Shown one piece after another: positions 47,811-56,275 of a DNA stretch of 64,000 bases (the stretch's first letter is position 1; each line of letters starts with the position of its first letter). Under the pieces are notes generated by a model. It was not told where the DNA came from, ran no database searches, and saw nothing but the letters and a program-made list of their open reading frames with translations. A program made the position numbers and the translations under genes. The stretch is from Flavobacteriales bacterium ALC-1. Lineage in GTDB: Bacteria > Bacteroidota > Bacteroidia > Flavobacteriales > Flavobacteriaceae. The stretch is from contig ABHI01000002.1 of NCBI GenBank assembly GCA_000171875.1, forward strand, positions 248,001-312,000, given 5' to 3'.

Positions 47811-47872
47811 ATCTAATCAATCAACCAACTATTGAAAAAATTTTTCTTTTTCACAGTTGAGTATTGAGTCGT

Positions 47873-47890
47873 AAAAAAAGGGATGCCCTT
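47873..47890 (-). terminator. Terminator overlapping the stop of the acyl-protein synthetase gene
   Basis: On the minus strand AAGGG-CAT-CCCTT starts within the TAA stop and is followed by TTTTT. The stem is short, but the GC pairs and T-run fit an intrinsic terminator; the hairpin at 47785-47810 backs it up. Confidence 0.55.
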
Positions 47891-48869
47891 ACAAAACCAT
47901 TAAATTACAACCTCTAATATCTGAGTTGTCAAACCTTCCTATAATCTCAAATCCACCAGTTTTAGATACTTTCCCCAAATCTTGTGTGGCAATAAATGAG
48001 CAAGAATTAATATTTGCGAGATCAATAACATTAATGCCTCCTGTTTTGTTTGGTTGTTGAATTTTTAAAGCATCTTCAGTATCACGTGTTAAAATTTTCA
48101 TCCAGGGAGGACATTCAAAAATACCATTAGCATTGGAGTATGCCTGACTCAAAAGTTCTGTCATACCATACTCACTATGAATTTGTGATACTCCAAAACC
48201 AGACTTAAGGATACTATGCAATTCTTGCCTTATAACTTCTTTCCGTCGGCCTTTCATACCACCTGTTTCCATAACAATCGTATGATTAAGATTAAATTGA
48301 AATTGCTCAACTAAATCTAATAAAGCGAAAGATACACCTATAAGTAAAGTCCTTTGCCCCTTAGCTTCAAGTTGGTTCAAGGTATTTGCTAAATCTTTAA
48401 GGTTGCTGAGGTAAAATCCACTCTTTGGTTGTTTTGACTTAACGATTAAATCATTAATCATATATATTAAAGACGATCCATTTCGTTCAAGATAAGAAGG
48501 TAGTAAAGCTAAAACTACATAATCTTCAATATTTCCATAAAAGCGATTGAATCCTTTAGTATAACTTTTTTCATATAGCTCTATATCAGTAACTAAGTGT
48601 TTACTTATTGTGTTTCCAGTTGTGCCAGAACTTGTAAAAGTTCTTTCAACTTTATTTTCCGAACTAAAAACCTCATGACTCTTAAAAAACTGAATAGGAA
48701 GAAAAGGAATGTCTTCAATCTGTTTTATATCCGCTGGATGTTTATAAAGTAAGTCGCAAAACGAGCGATAAACAGTATTGTTTTCAAACTGAAACTTGAA
48801 AATTTTTAAAGCCAAATCTTCAAATTGAGAAGGTGTTTTTATATTAAAAATTTCGGCTTTAGATATCAT
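47889..48869 (-). CDS. LuxE-like acyl-protein synthetase/acyl-CoA ligase-type protein
   Basis: This 326-residue protein resembles LuxE acyl-protein synthetases, in the adenylating (ANL) superfamily. It has RTFTSSGTTGN as the nucleotide-binding loop (about 82-92), METGGMKGRRKEV and HSEYGMTELLSQAYS (about 235-250), and GCNL near the end. LuxE normally charges a fatty acid and passes it to a cysteine. No luxC reductase is nearby, so a bioluminescence role is not supported; in flavobacteria it is a lone housekeeping-like gene of uncertain role. Confidence 0.8.
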   Translation of the reverse strand: MISKAEIFNIKTPSQFEDLALKIFKFQFENNTVYRSFCDLLYKHPADIKQIEDIPFLPIQFFKSHEVFSSENKVERTFTSSGTTGNTISKHLVTDIELYEKSYTKGFNRFYGNIEDYVVLALLPSYLERNGSSLIYMINDLIVKSKQPKSGFYLSNLKDLANTLNQLEAKGQRTLLIGVSFALLDLVEQFQFNLNHTIVMETGGMKGRRKEVIRQELHSILKSGFGVSQIHSEYGMTELLSQAYSNANGIFECPPWMKILTRDTEDALKIQQPNKTGGINVIDLANINSCSFIATQDLGKVSKTGGFEIIGRFDNSDIRGCNLMVL

Positions 48870-48890
48870 GAGGTAAAGGTATGCAAAATA

Positions 48891-48924
48891 AAAAAGCGTA
48901 GCTTGAAATTTTCAAGCTACGCTT
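48891..48924 (-). terminator. Intrinsic terminator of the T9SS-sorted protein gene
   Basis: AAGCGTAGCTTGAA and its complement flank a short loop. On the minus strand the stem is followed by a T-run (plus-strand A-run at 48890-48895). It lies 24 bases after the stop at 48949. Confidence 0.88.
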
Positions 48925-48948
48925 AATATATAATTAAAAAGAGGCTTC

Positions 48949-49857
48949 TTATTTAACCACTAATTTTTTAGTGGTAGAAGCATTATTCTGAGTAATCCTA
49001 ACGATATAAACACCAGACTTTAAGTTTGAAACGTCAAGCTTATTATTTATTAATGTTTCGTTTCTAACTTGTTTTCCTAAAATATCAAAAACCTGTACAT
49101 TAAGAGCTTCTTCATTGGATGAAGTTATGTTTACAAATCCTATACTTGTTGGGTTAGGGAAAAGCTTTAAATTTATAGAATTAAAGTCATTTGTACCTGC
49201 AGTAGCAGTTGACGGATTAGTACTACCATAAGTTGGTCCAGTTGTAGGATCTATATCAAATATGTTAGCATCTACAGAATTACCATTAGCATCAAATACC
49301 GCAACGGCTTCATCTGGTTGTCCAAAATTTATTGTTACAGTATTATACCAATTTCCAGTATTATCATCTCTAAATACTAAAAGAGGTTCAAATTCACCAT
49401 TATGCAAAATGTTAGCTCCTCCTAATGTAACCCCATAAAGAGTAGTATCATCAGCTGTAGAATCAGAGTTGCCGACTGCATCTAGTATAGTGCCAAGGCT
49501 TGATGTATCAATAGTTCCATTATCAGCAGCATCTAAATCATCACCAATAGACCCTGTAAATGCTGTACTTAAAACAACAGTAAATGATGGGTTTTCAAGA
49601 TCTGGGGTAGTTACTACAGCTAAACCATTTGCATCAAAATTTCCTGTTACATTTGCAGCTCTATCAACTGTTCCGTTATAACCGTCATTTTCTATAGATA
49701 TAATCCATAAATCAAAAGCAGCATTCGGTGTCCCTTTTAGTTCAAATGTAGTATCTGTAGGGTCAGTACCAGCAGGATTTGGTTCAAATTCAGTAATCAT
49801 TTGTCCATAAGAACTTGTGATTAAAAATGTAAATAATAAAAAGTAAAGTTTTTTCAT
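48949..49857 (-). CDS. Secreted protein with type IX sorting domain
   Basis: This 302-residue protein has a signal peptide (ends SSYGQ), an Asp/Thr/Asn-rich central domain of unknown fold (residues about 20-215), and a C-terminal sorting domain (about 230-302). The sorting domain has LKLFPNPTS, VFDILGKQVRNE and SGVYIVRITQNNASTTKKLVVK-like features, diagnostic of the type IX secretion signal TIGR04183 class. It would therefore cross the outer membrane by T9SS. No catalytic motif is seen, so the function is unknown. Confidence 0.88.
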   Translation of the reverse strand: MKKLYFLLFTFLITSSYGQMITEFEPNPAGTDPTDTTFELKGTPNAAFDLWIISIENDGYNGTVDRAANVTGNFDANGLAVVTTPDLENPSFTVVLSTAFTGSIGDDLDAADNGTIDTSSLGTILDAVGNSDSTADDTTLYGVTLGGANILHNGEFEPLLVFRDDNTGNWYNTVTINFGQPDEAVAVFDANGNSVDANIFDIDPTTGPTYGSTNPSTATAGTNDFNSINLKLFPNPTSIGFVNITSSNEEALNVQVFDILGKQVRNETLINNKLDVSNLKSGVYIVRITQNNASTTKKLVVK

Positions 49858-50084
49858 AATTGATTTTTAAAAGTTAGATTATAAATATACTAACAAATAA
49901 TCAGTTTCAAGAATGTGAATAGTTAATACTTGTCATTTTACAATATGATAACATAATAGTTGCCAAGTACTTCTTAATTGCAATGAATTATAATTTCAAT
50001 GTTAGCGAATTGTTATCAATTTAATATTACCATAAAGTTAAAGAAGATATATTTTATATTTACCAAACCTTAAAAAGCATCGAA

Positions 50085-50771
50085 GTGGAAAAGAAGGATA
50101 TTAAAATATTATTGGTAGATGATGAACCAGATATTTTAGAAATAGTAGGTTATAATTTATCTACAGAAGGTTATCAGGTTATTACTGGTGAAAATGGTGT
50201 AGAAGCAGTTGAAAAAGCCAAAAAGTATAAGCCTCATTTAATTATATTAGATGTTATGATGCCAGAAATGGATGGTATTGAAGCCTGTGAACGCATTAGA
50301 GAAGAGTCTGATTTAAGTGAAACGATTATTACATTTTTAACGGCTAGAGGTGAAGACTATTCTCAAGTTGCTGGTTTTGATGCTGGCGCAGATGACTATA
50401 TAGCAAAACCAATTAAGCCTAAAGTTTTATTAAGCAAAGTAAAAGCATTATTAAGGCGACTTAAGAGTGATGAAAATGCTGTTAATACTATAGTTAAAAT
50501 AGGTAATTTAGTTATTTACAAAGAAGAATATAAAATTACTAATAAGGGGAAAGAGATTACTTTACCTAGAAAAGAGTTTGAATTATTATCTTTGTTAGCA
50601 ACTAAGCCTGGTAAGGTGTTTAAACGCGATGAAATTTTAGACAAAGTCTGGGGAAATGAAGTTGTTGTTGGAGGAAGAACAATAGATGTACACATTAGAA
50701 AGCTTCGCGAAAAAATAGGAGATAAATCCTTTAAAACCGTAAAAGGTGTAGGTTACAAGTTTGTAGACTAA
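50085..50771 (+). CDS. PhoB/OmpR-type response regulator
   Basis: This 228-residue protein has a receiver domain (ILLVDDEPDILE; phospho-acceptor Asp in LIILDVMMPEMDG near residue 57; the conserved Thr and Lys also present) and a winged-helix DNA-binding domain (about 130-228, RKLREKIGDKSFKTVKGVGYKF). The start is GTG at 50085. It overlaps the histidine kinase gene by one base (TAATG), a sign of tight coupling. The family match to PhoB suggests phosphate or envelope control, but no Pho target is visible here. Confidence 0.93.
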   Translation: MEKKDIKILLVDDEPDILEIVGYNLSTEGYQVITGENGVEAVEKAKKYKPHLIILDVMMPEMDGIEACERIREESDLSETIITFLTARGEDYSQVAGFDAGADDYIAKPIKPKVLLSKVKALLRRLKSDENAVNTIVKIGNLVIYKEEYKITNKGKEITLPRKEFELLSLLATKPGKVFKRDEILDKVWGNEVVVGGRTIDVHIRKLREKIGDKSFKTVKGVGYKFVD

Positions 50772-51814
50772 TGCAAAAAAATAACCTTAAGAGAACATAC
50801 AAGTTTGCATTGCGAACAGCACTATATGTAACACTGTTTACAACACTCCTTGTGAGTGTTTTTTTATATTACTATTACACTTTAAACTGGCAGGTTGTTT
50901 TCTTCCCTTTAGTGTGTTTTCCATTATGTTTTGCAATTGTGCAATACAGAGTTGAACGCTTTATTTATAGGCGTGTTAAGAAAATATATGATGATCTTAC
51001 ATTATTAGAGTCTACAAATCTAAGACAGCAACCCATAACTACTGATATGGGAACGCTTACTCGAGAAATAGATAAATACGCCAGAGATAAAAAAATAGAG
51101 ATTGAAACACTTAGAATAAGAGAGGAATATCGTAAAGAGTTTATCGGTAATGTATCTCACGAATTAAAAACTCCTTTATTCACCGTTCAGGGTTATATAC
51201 TTACTTTATTAGAAGGTGGAATAGAAGATAATAAAATCAGAGAAAAATACCTTGCCAGAGCTAGTAAAGGAGTAGAACGCTTAACTTATATCATAAAAGA
51301 TTTAGACATGATTACCAAATTAGAAGTTGGTGATCTTAGTCTTAATAAAGAAAGTTTTGATATGGTTAAATTAGTTCAGAATGTATTTGATCTTTTTGAA
51401 ATGAAAGCCGCCAAAAAGCATATTACTTTAACTTTTGACACTGAATATTTTTTGCCAATTATGGTCTATGCAGACAAGGAGCGCATACAACAAGTACTCA
51501 CAAATCTTATTGTAAATTCAATTAAATATGGTAGAGAACAAGGAACCACCGAGATAAGTATAGAGAATCTAATTAAAAATAAAGCCATTATTAGAGTAAC
51601 TGATAATGGTGAAGGTATCGCAAAAGCTAATCTTCAGCGTTTATTTGAGCGTTTTTACCGTGTAGATAAGAGTGGTTCTCGTAAAGAAGGTGGATCAGGT
51701 TTAGGACTTTCAATAGTAAAGCATATCATTGAAGCTCACGAAGAAAAAATTTATGTAGAAAGTGAATTGGGTGTCGGTAGTGAGTTTTCTTTCACTTTAG
51801 AAAAGACTAAATAG
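50771..51814 (+). CDS. PhoR-type sensor histidine kinase
   Basis: This 347-residue kinase has two N-terminal transmembrane segments (about 15-60), and no large extracellular sensor domain lies between them. A linker follows, then HisKA (FIGNVSHELKTPLFT, phospho-His around 123) and the ATPase domain with the N-box TNLIVNSIKYG, DNGEGIA, FERFYRVD and GGSGLGLSI. It is the partner of the preceding response regulator. The gene ends 18 bases inside the convergent glycosyltransferase gene. Confidence 0.93.
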   Translation: MQKNNLKRTYKFALRTALYVTLFTTLLVSVFLYYYYTLNWQVVFFPLVCFPLCFAIVQYRVERFIYRRVKKIYDDLTLLESTNLRQQPITTDMGTLTREIDKYARDKKIEIETLRIREEYRKEFIGNVSHELKTPLFTVQGYILTLLEGGIEDNKIREKYLARASKGVERLTYIIKDLDMITKLEVGDLSLNKESFDMVKLVQNVFDLFEMKAAKKHITLTFDTEYFLPIMVYADKERIQQVLTNLIVNSIKYGREQGTTEISIENLIKNKAIIRVTDNGEGIAKANLQRLFERFYRVDKSGSRKEGGSGLGLSIVKHIIEAHEEKIYVESELGVGSEFSFTLEKTK

Positions 51815-52858
51815 TTTAGTATAGTTGACTTGAAATTCTTGATACGTAAAGCCACTATAATTTTCAACTTTTGATAGCATTTTTATATCAAATTCATTCT
51901 GATTACAGAAAGGAGCAATACCTTCAGTATCTAATTTTTTGGCCAAGTATTCTTGCTCGTATTGTCCAGGTGTTGGAATAAAAAATGCTTTCTTTTTAAG
52001 TTTTGCTAAATCCATAATGGTTGTATAACCAGACCTGCCTAATACAAGTTCACTTTCGTTTAAAGTAACCTCAAGCTCTTTACTTGTCATAAAATTATAA
52101 ACCATCATATTATCAATTACCTCTTTTTTTTGTTCAGTTTCAATCTTCCCTTTAATGAAGAGTATGTTTCCTTTATAATGCTTTAGATCACCTAAAAGTT
52201 TTTCTTCTAAAAAACTCCGCTGTGGCTCAGGACCAGAAAGTATAACAAGAAGAGAGTATTTTGTTTTAGTATTACGTTTTTCAAATCGAGATAAAGGACC
52301 TAAATATTTTATAGAAGATATATTGGTTTTAATATGACCTAAATCACCACTTAAATTAGTTGTGCCAATATGATCTGGCACCCAGCATTCATTAAATTTT
52401 GAAATTATTTTTTGATGCAATTTACTGCTTAACCAAGTTGTGTTTCCGCTTAAAACGCGTAATTGATGTGTTATAAATACCGAAGGAACACTTTTGTGCC
52501 TTACACCAAAACGATTATCAGAAATAATACCAGATATGTGTTTTGTTTTAATTAGAATTTCAACCTGTCTTTTTTCTTTTTTTATAGTTTTTAAAAGGTG
52601 AGGTGAATCTTTTATAAATTTTAGTTTATAGCCATTTGCTTTTTTTGGATATGTAATATTGTATGATGGGAGTTCTATAGCTGTAAGTTTCGGAAATTCT
52701 TTCTTTAATAGTTCTAATGCTTCACCATCACTAGCTATTAAAGGTTCATAATCATTAGCTATTAATGCATTTATAATAGGAATACATCTTGTAGCATGCC
52801 CTAAACCCCAATTTAAAGGAGCAACTAAAATTCGTTTATTGTGCTGAACTTGATTCAG
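51797..52858 (-). CDS. MurG-like GT-B glycosyltransferase with no standard start codon
   Basis: The minus-strand frame is open from the TAA at 51797 back to an in-frame stop at 52871-52873. It begins ILVAPLNWGLGHATRC, the N-terminus of a GT-B (family 28-like) glycosyltransferase, and contains the UDP-binding GRSGYTTIMDLAKLKK and TPGQYEQEYLAKKL near the C-terminus. About 350 residues are coded. Upstream of codon 147 there is no ATG, GTG or TTG in frame; I set the 5' end at CTG 52858. An ATG at 52878 lies in a different frame, and one extra A in the A5 run at 52862-52866 would join it. It may be a mis-sequenced gene, a non-canonical start or a pseudogene. Confidence 0.6.
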   Translation of the reverse strand: MNQVQHNKRILVAPLNWGLGHATRCIPIINALIANDYEPLIASDGEALELLKKEFPKLTAIELPSYNITYPKKANGYKLKFIKDSPHLLKTIKKEKRQVEILIKTKHISGIISDNRFGVRHKSVPSVFITHQLRVLSGNTTWLSSKLHQKIISKFNECWVPDHIGTTNLSGDLGHIKTNISSIKYLGPLSRFEKRNTKTKYSLLVILSGPEPQRSFLEEKLLGDLKHYKGNILFIKGKIETEQKKEVIDNMMVYNFMTSKELEVTLNESELVLGRSGYTTIMDLAKLKKKAFFIPTPGQYEQEYLAKKLDTEGIAPFCNQNEFDIKMLSKVENYSGFTYQEFQVNYTKLFSLF

Positions 52859-52862
52859 TATC
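52841..52862. repeat. CTGAA...TTCAG palindrome at the 5' end of the glycosyltransferase gene
   Basis: On the minus strand CTGAA-TCAAG-TTCAG lies just before the ILVAPLNWG coding start. It resembles the flavobacterial intergenic repeat of form CTGAAACAAGTTCAG, also partly seen at 35125-35145. It could have displaced the original start codon. Confidence 0.4.
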
Positions 52863-52890
52863 TTTTTATTTTAAACATCAGTTAATGAAA

Positions 52891-52898
52891 CAAAGATA
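52891..52898 (-). promoter_or_regulatory. -7 box upstream of the glycosyltransferase gene
   Basis: Minus-strand TATCTTTG matches TAnnTTTG and lies 13 bases before the ATG at 52878. No TTG is found at the usual -33 spacing, so support is moderate. Its position implies translation starting at 52878 or further in. Confidence 0.4.
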
Positions 52899-52952
52899 AA
52901 CCTAAAATGTTTCCTTAATTTTACCAAATAATTAATAACTTGAAGTAAAACC

Positions 52953-53627
52953 GTGGGAAGTAAAAATAAGCTCAAACGATTTAAAGAAAACGAAACCTTT
53001 GCGAATGTGTTTCAACCAACTCGAGAAGAATTAGTTAATGGAGTTTATCATTTAAAAGGTAGGTGGAAAACAGAGGTTTTTAAAAATGATAATCCTTTAG
53101 TCATAGAATTAGGTTGCGGCAAAGGTGAATATACAGTTGGTTTAGCAAAACGCTATCCAAATAAAAATTTTATTGGTATTGATATTAAGGGAGCACGTTT
53201 TTGGAGAGGTGCAAAAACAGCAATTGAAGAGGATATATCTAATGCAGCATTTATAAGATCCCAAATAGAGTTAATAGAATATATTTTTGAAGAAAATGAG
53301 GTTGATGAAATCTGGATTACATTTCCAGATCCTCAGATAAAATACAAGCGAACTAAACATCGTATGACTAACCTTCAGTTTATAGAACGCTATAGAAAAG
53401 TCTTAAAACCAAAAGGGTTAATGCACTTAAAAACGGATAGTGAGTTTATGCATGGTTACACACTTGGTTTATTGCATGGCTTAGGACATGAGGTCTTATA
53501 TGCAAATCATAATATATATAAGTTAGAAGGCAGTCCTGAGGAAGTTACAGAGATTCAAACCTTTTACGAAAACCAGTATTTAGAGAAAGACAAAGCAATT
53601 ACGTATATTAGATTCAAAATCAACTAA
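52953..53627 (+). CDS. trmB: tRNA (guanine-N7)-methyltransferase
   Basis: TrmB methylates G46 in tRNA with S-adenosylmethionine. The 224-residue protein shows the SAM-binding IELGCGKGEYTVGLAKRYP (about 48-67) and the tRNA-binding stretch WITFPDPQIKYKRTKHRM. The start is GTG at 52953, giving the flavobacterial form MGSKNKLKRFKENE. The spacing to the following LysE gene is three bases. Confidence 0.95.
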   Translation: MGSKNKLKRFKENETFANVFQPTREELVNGVYHLKGRWKTEVFKNDNPLVIELGCGKGEYTVGLAKRYPNKNFIGIDIKGARFWRGAKTAIEEDISNAAFIRSQIELIEYIFEENEVDEIWITFPDPQIKYKRTKHRMTNLQFIERYRKVLKPKGLMHLKTDSEFMHGYTLGLLHGLGHEVLYANHNIYKLEGSPEEVTEIQTFYENQYLEKDKAITYIRFKIN

Positions 53628-53630
53628 AAT

Positions 53631-54260
53631 TTGAGTATTACCATTATTTTCTTTCTAGGACTTATTGTTGCACTAGTAGGTGTAATTCCGCCAGGATTAC
53701 TTAATATGACAGCAGCAAGAATTAGCCTAAAGGAAGGCGCTGCACGTGGTATAATGTTTTCTTCTGGAGTGTCTATAATTGTTTTTGTTCAAACTTATAT
53801 TGCTGCAATTTTTGCAAGATATTTATCTAATAGACCCGATGTAGTAGAAATTCTTCAACGTGTTGCCTTTGTTATTTTTGTGCTTATTACCATTTATTTT
53901 CTAGTACTGGCATCAAAACAGAAAGAAACAAAGACAGAAACTGAAACTAAAAGTAAGCATGGGCGTCTTTTACATGGGATGTTTTTATCTGCACTTAATA
54001 TATTTCCTATTCCATATCAAGCATACATGACGATTACTTTAGCTTCGTTTGGTTGGATGAATTTTGAGCGTACGAGTATTATAACTTACGTTACAGGGGC
54101 TTCTATGGGAACCTTTGTTGCATTATATTTCTATATTTTCTTTTTTGATAAGATAAAGGATAAAAAAATCACTTCGCAAAAAAGCATGAATTACAGTATT
54201 GGTATTATTACAGGACTTGTTGCGCTCATTACATTTATTAATATTCTAATGGAATTGTAA
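53631..54260 (+). CDS. LysE-family transporter
   Basis: This 209-residue membrane protein has about six transmembrane segments with LVALVGVIPPGLLNMTAARISLKEGA at the start, the typical LysE/RhtB N-terminal motif. Such proteins export amino acids or related small molecules. It begins with TTG at 53631, three bases after trmB. A hydrophilic lysine-rich loop near 95-105 (KQKETKTETETKS) is typical of the family. The substrate is unknown. Confidence 0.88.
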   Translation: MSITIIFFLGLIVALVGVIPPGLLNMTAARISLKEGAARGIMFSSGVSIIVFVQTYIAAIFARYLSNRPDVVEILQRVAFVIFVLITIYFLVLASKQKETKTETETKSKHGRLLHGMFLSALNIFPIPYQAYMTITLASFGWMNFERTSIITYVTGASMGTFVALYFYIFFFDKIKDKKITSQKSMNYSIGIITGLVALITFINILMEL

Positions 54261-54349
54261 CAAATGAAACATCTCAACATCGATATTTTTTGTATTAACT
54301 TTATTATGTAGATATTCCATTTGACAATTGAATTAATAGGAAAGAACAA

Positions 54350-54682
54350 ATGAAACCAGAAACACTAGGTTTTTTTGAAAAAGTATATGAAATCGCTCGA
54401 CTAGTGCCCTATGGTAGAGTCACAAGTTATGGAGCGATTGCAAAATATCTCGGAGCTGCAAAAAGCGCTCGTATTGTTGGTTATGCGATGAATGGTTCTG
54501 GTGGCAAAGATGTACCAGCGCATCGTGTAGTAAATAGAAAAGGGCTCTTAACAGGGAAGCATCATTTTGAAGGCACTAATTTAATGCAGCAACTTTTAGA
54601 GAGTGAAGGTATTGAGGTGGTAGATAACCAAATTCAAAACTTAGAAGCTGTCTATTGGGATCCTGCTAAGGAATTACAATAA
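54350..54682 (+). CDS. Alkyltransferase-like protein (ATL), catalytic Cys replaced by Ala
   Basis: This 110-residue protein is related to O6-alkylguanine-DNA alkyltransferase but carries PAHRVV (A57) where the enzymes have PCHRV, so it cannot accept an alkyl group. The DNA-binding helix with VPYGRVTSYGAIA and the arginine finger (SARIVGYAM, R41) are kept. ATL proteins bind O6-alkylguanine and hand the lesion to nucleotide excision repair; that role is inferred. The length and motif are typical of ATL members of Bacteroidetes. Confidence 0.88.
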   Translation: MKPETLGFFEKVYEIARLVPYGRVTSYGAIAKYLGAAKSARIVGYAMNGSGGKDVPAHRVVNRKGLLTGKHHFEGTNLMQQLLESEGIEVVDNQIQNLEAVYWDPAKELQ

Positions 54683-54757
54683 AAAGTCTTATTGCTATAT
54701 CAAATCTTACCATTAATCAATTCAATTTTAACCCTTCAAATTCTAAACTTTTAGCAG

Positions 54758-54765
54758 TATCTTTG
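54758..54765 (+). promoter_or_regulatory. -7 box for the mrp-nfu transcript
   Basis: TATCTTTG fits TAnnTTTG, 93 bases before the ATG at 54859, and is followed by repeat-like leader sequence. No strong -33 TTG is present. Confidence 0.45.
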
Positions 54766-54794
54766 CATTTAGAATAAATCTAGATAAGAATATT

Positions 54795-54830
54795 TGTCGG
54801 GTAGAGCGCAGTCGAAACCTATTAAGGTTT
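54795..54830. repeat. GAGCGCAGTCGAAACC-type dispersed repeat copy
   Basis: CAGTCGAAACCTATT (54809-54823) matches 35085-35099 except for one base. AAACCT-ATTA-AGGTTT at 54815-54830 forms a hairpin. The element lies in the 5' leader of the mrp gene. Confidence 0.5.
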
Positions 54831-54858
54831 TAAGACTGTTTCTCATGCAATCAAAATT

Positions 54859-55998
54859 ATGAAATTAAACAAACAAGACATATTAAAAGCGCTCAAAACC
54901 ATTACTGCTCCAGGGGAAGGAGAAAATATGGTAGATAGTGGTGCGGTAACCAATGTGGTGACGTTTGCAGATGAGGTTATTGTAGATATTACAATAAAAA
55001 ACCCAAGCCTTCAGGCGCGTAAAAGAACAGAGGTTGAAATTTTACAAACTATTCATAAAGAGGTTTATGAAAAAGCTAAAATCAAAGTCAATGTAAAAGT
55101 TGATGCACCAGCTAAACCAACTACAAATGCGATTAAAGGAAAACCAATTCCTGATATTCAAAATATTGTGGCTGTAGCTTCTGGTAAAGGAGGCGTAGGT
55201 AAATCTACTGTAACAGCAAATTTAGCTGTGACTTTAGCTAAAATGGGTTTCAAAGTTGGTGTTTTAGATGCTGATATTTATGGACCTTCAATTCCGATTA
55301 TGTTCGATGTGGCAAATGAAAGACCACTATCAGTAAATGTAGACGGAAAATCTAAAATGAAGCCTGTAGAAAATTATGGTGTCAAAGTATTATCCATAGG
55401 TTTCTTTACCAAACCAGATCAGGCAGTAATTTGGAGAGGACCTATGGCATCCAAAGCATTAAATCAAATGATTTTTGATGCAGCTTGGGGAGAATTAGAT
55501 TTCTTATTGCTCGATTTACCTCCAGGAACTGGTGATATTCATTTAAGTATTATGCAAGCATTACCAATTACAGGAGCTGTAGTAGTTAGTACACCTCAAA
55601 ATGTAGCTTTAGCAGATGCTAAAAAAGGTGTGGCTATGTTTCAGCAAGATAGTATTAATGTGCCTGTTTTAGGAATCATAGAAAACATGGCTTATTTTAC
55701 ACCTGCAGAGTTGCCTGAAAATAAATACCACATATTTGGTAAAGAAGGTGCCAAAAATTTAGCTGAAGATTTAGACGTGCCATTTTTAGGAGAAGTACCA
55801 TTAGTGCAAAGTATTAGAGAAGCTGGTGATATTGGAAGGCCAGCGGCAATGCAAACCGCAACTCCAACAGAAGAAGCGTTTGAAGATATAACAAGAAATG
55901 TTGTTCAACAAGTAGTGAGTAGAAATGAAGCTTTACCAGCAACAGAAGCAATAAAAATTACAACAATGGCAGGTTGTTCTGCCGTCAACAAAAAATAG
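54859..55998 (+). CDS. Mrp/NBP35-family iron-sulphur carrier ATPase
   Basis: This 379-residue protein has an N-terminal DUF59/MIP18 domain (about 1-85) and a ParA-like ATPase with the deviant Walker A GKGGVGKS (residues 109-116) and LLLDLPPGTGDIHL. It would carry Fe-S clusters to target proteins. The C-terminal CxxC found in ApbC is not present; only a single Cys in MAGCSAVNKK is visible near the end. It is directly followed by the Nfu-type gene without a gap. Confidence 0.92.
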   Translation: MKLNKQDILKALKTITAPGEGENMVDSGAVTNVVTFADEVIVDITIKNPSLQARKRTEVEILQTIHKEVYEKAKIKVNVKVDAPAKPTTNAIKGKPIPDIQNIVAVASGKGGVGKSTVTANLAVTLAKMGFKVGVLDADIYGPSIPIMFDVANERPLSVNVDGKSKMKPVENYGVKVLSIGFFTKPDQAVIWRGPMASKALNQMIFDAAWGELDFLLLDLPPGTGDIHLSIMQALPITGAVVVSTPQNVALADAKKGVAMFQQDSINVPVLGIIENMAYFTPAELPENKYHIFGKEGAKNLAEDLDVPFLGEVPLVQSIREAGDIGRPAAMQTATPTEEAFEDITRNVVQQVVSRNEALPATEAIKITTMAGCSAVNKK

Positions 55999-56238
55999 AT
56001 GAGCTCAGAAGAACTTAGATTAAACGTAGAAAAGGCATTGGACGAAATTCGTCCATTTTTACAGAGTGATGGTGGTGATATTGCTTTGTTATCTATAGAA
56101 GATGACAAATTTGTAAAAGTACAACTTGAAGGTGCTTGTACATCATGTAGTGTTAATCAGATGACATTAAAATCTGGTGTAGAAATGACAATTAAAAAAT
56201 ACGCTCCACAAATTGAGAAAGTTATTAATGTAGATTAA
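55999..56238 (+). CDS. NifU-like Fe-S scaffold domain protein
   Basis: The 79-residue protein is a single NifU C-terminal domain with the cluster-binding pair GACTSC (C47, C50) and FLQSDGGDIALL near the N-terminus. It abuts the Mrp gene (stop at 55998, start at 55999), so the two are co-translated, and together they form an Fe-S assembly and delivery pair. No IscU-like or degenerate extra domain is fused. Confidence 0.94.
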   Translation: MSSEELRLNVEKALDEIRPFLQSDGGDIALLSIEDDKFVKVQLEGACTSCSVNQMTLKSGVEMTIKKYAPQIEKVINVD

Positions 56239-56254
56239 TGTGACAAATATCACA
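56239..56254. promoter_or_regulatory. CRP/FNR-type palindrome TGTGA-N6-TCACA
   Basis: TGTGACAAATATCACA begins directly after the nfu stop. Its centre (56246.5) lies about 40 bases before the transcription start predicted from the -7 box at 56276, the class II activator position. The site is a perfect match to the CRP consensus half-sites; the regulator in this organism is not known. Confidence 0.5.
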
Positions 56255-56275
56255 TTTTAAATAAAATCACATTAG

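Noticed and set aside
47889..48869. A bioluminescence (lux) locus suggested by the LuxE-like gene
   Set aside because: No luxA, luxB, luxC or luxD genes are nearby; LuxE-like proteins alone are common in flavobacteria.
54350..54682. An active O6-methylguanine methyltransferase
   Set aside because: The acceptor Cys is Ala (PAHRVV), so direct alkyl transfer is not possible.
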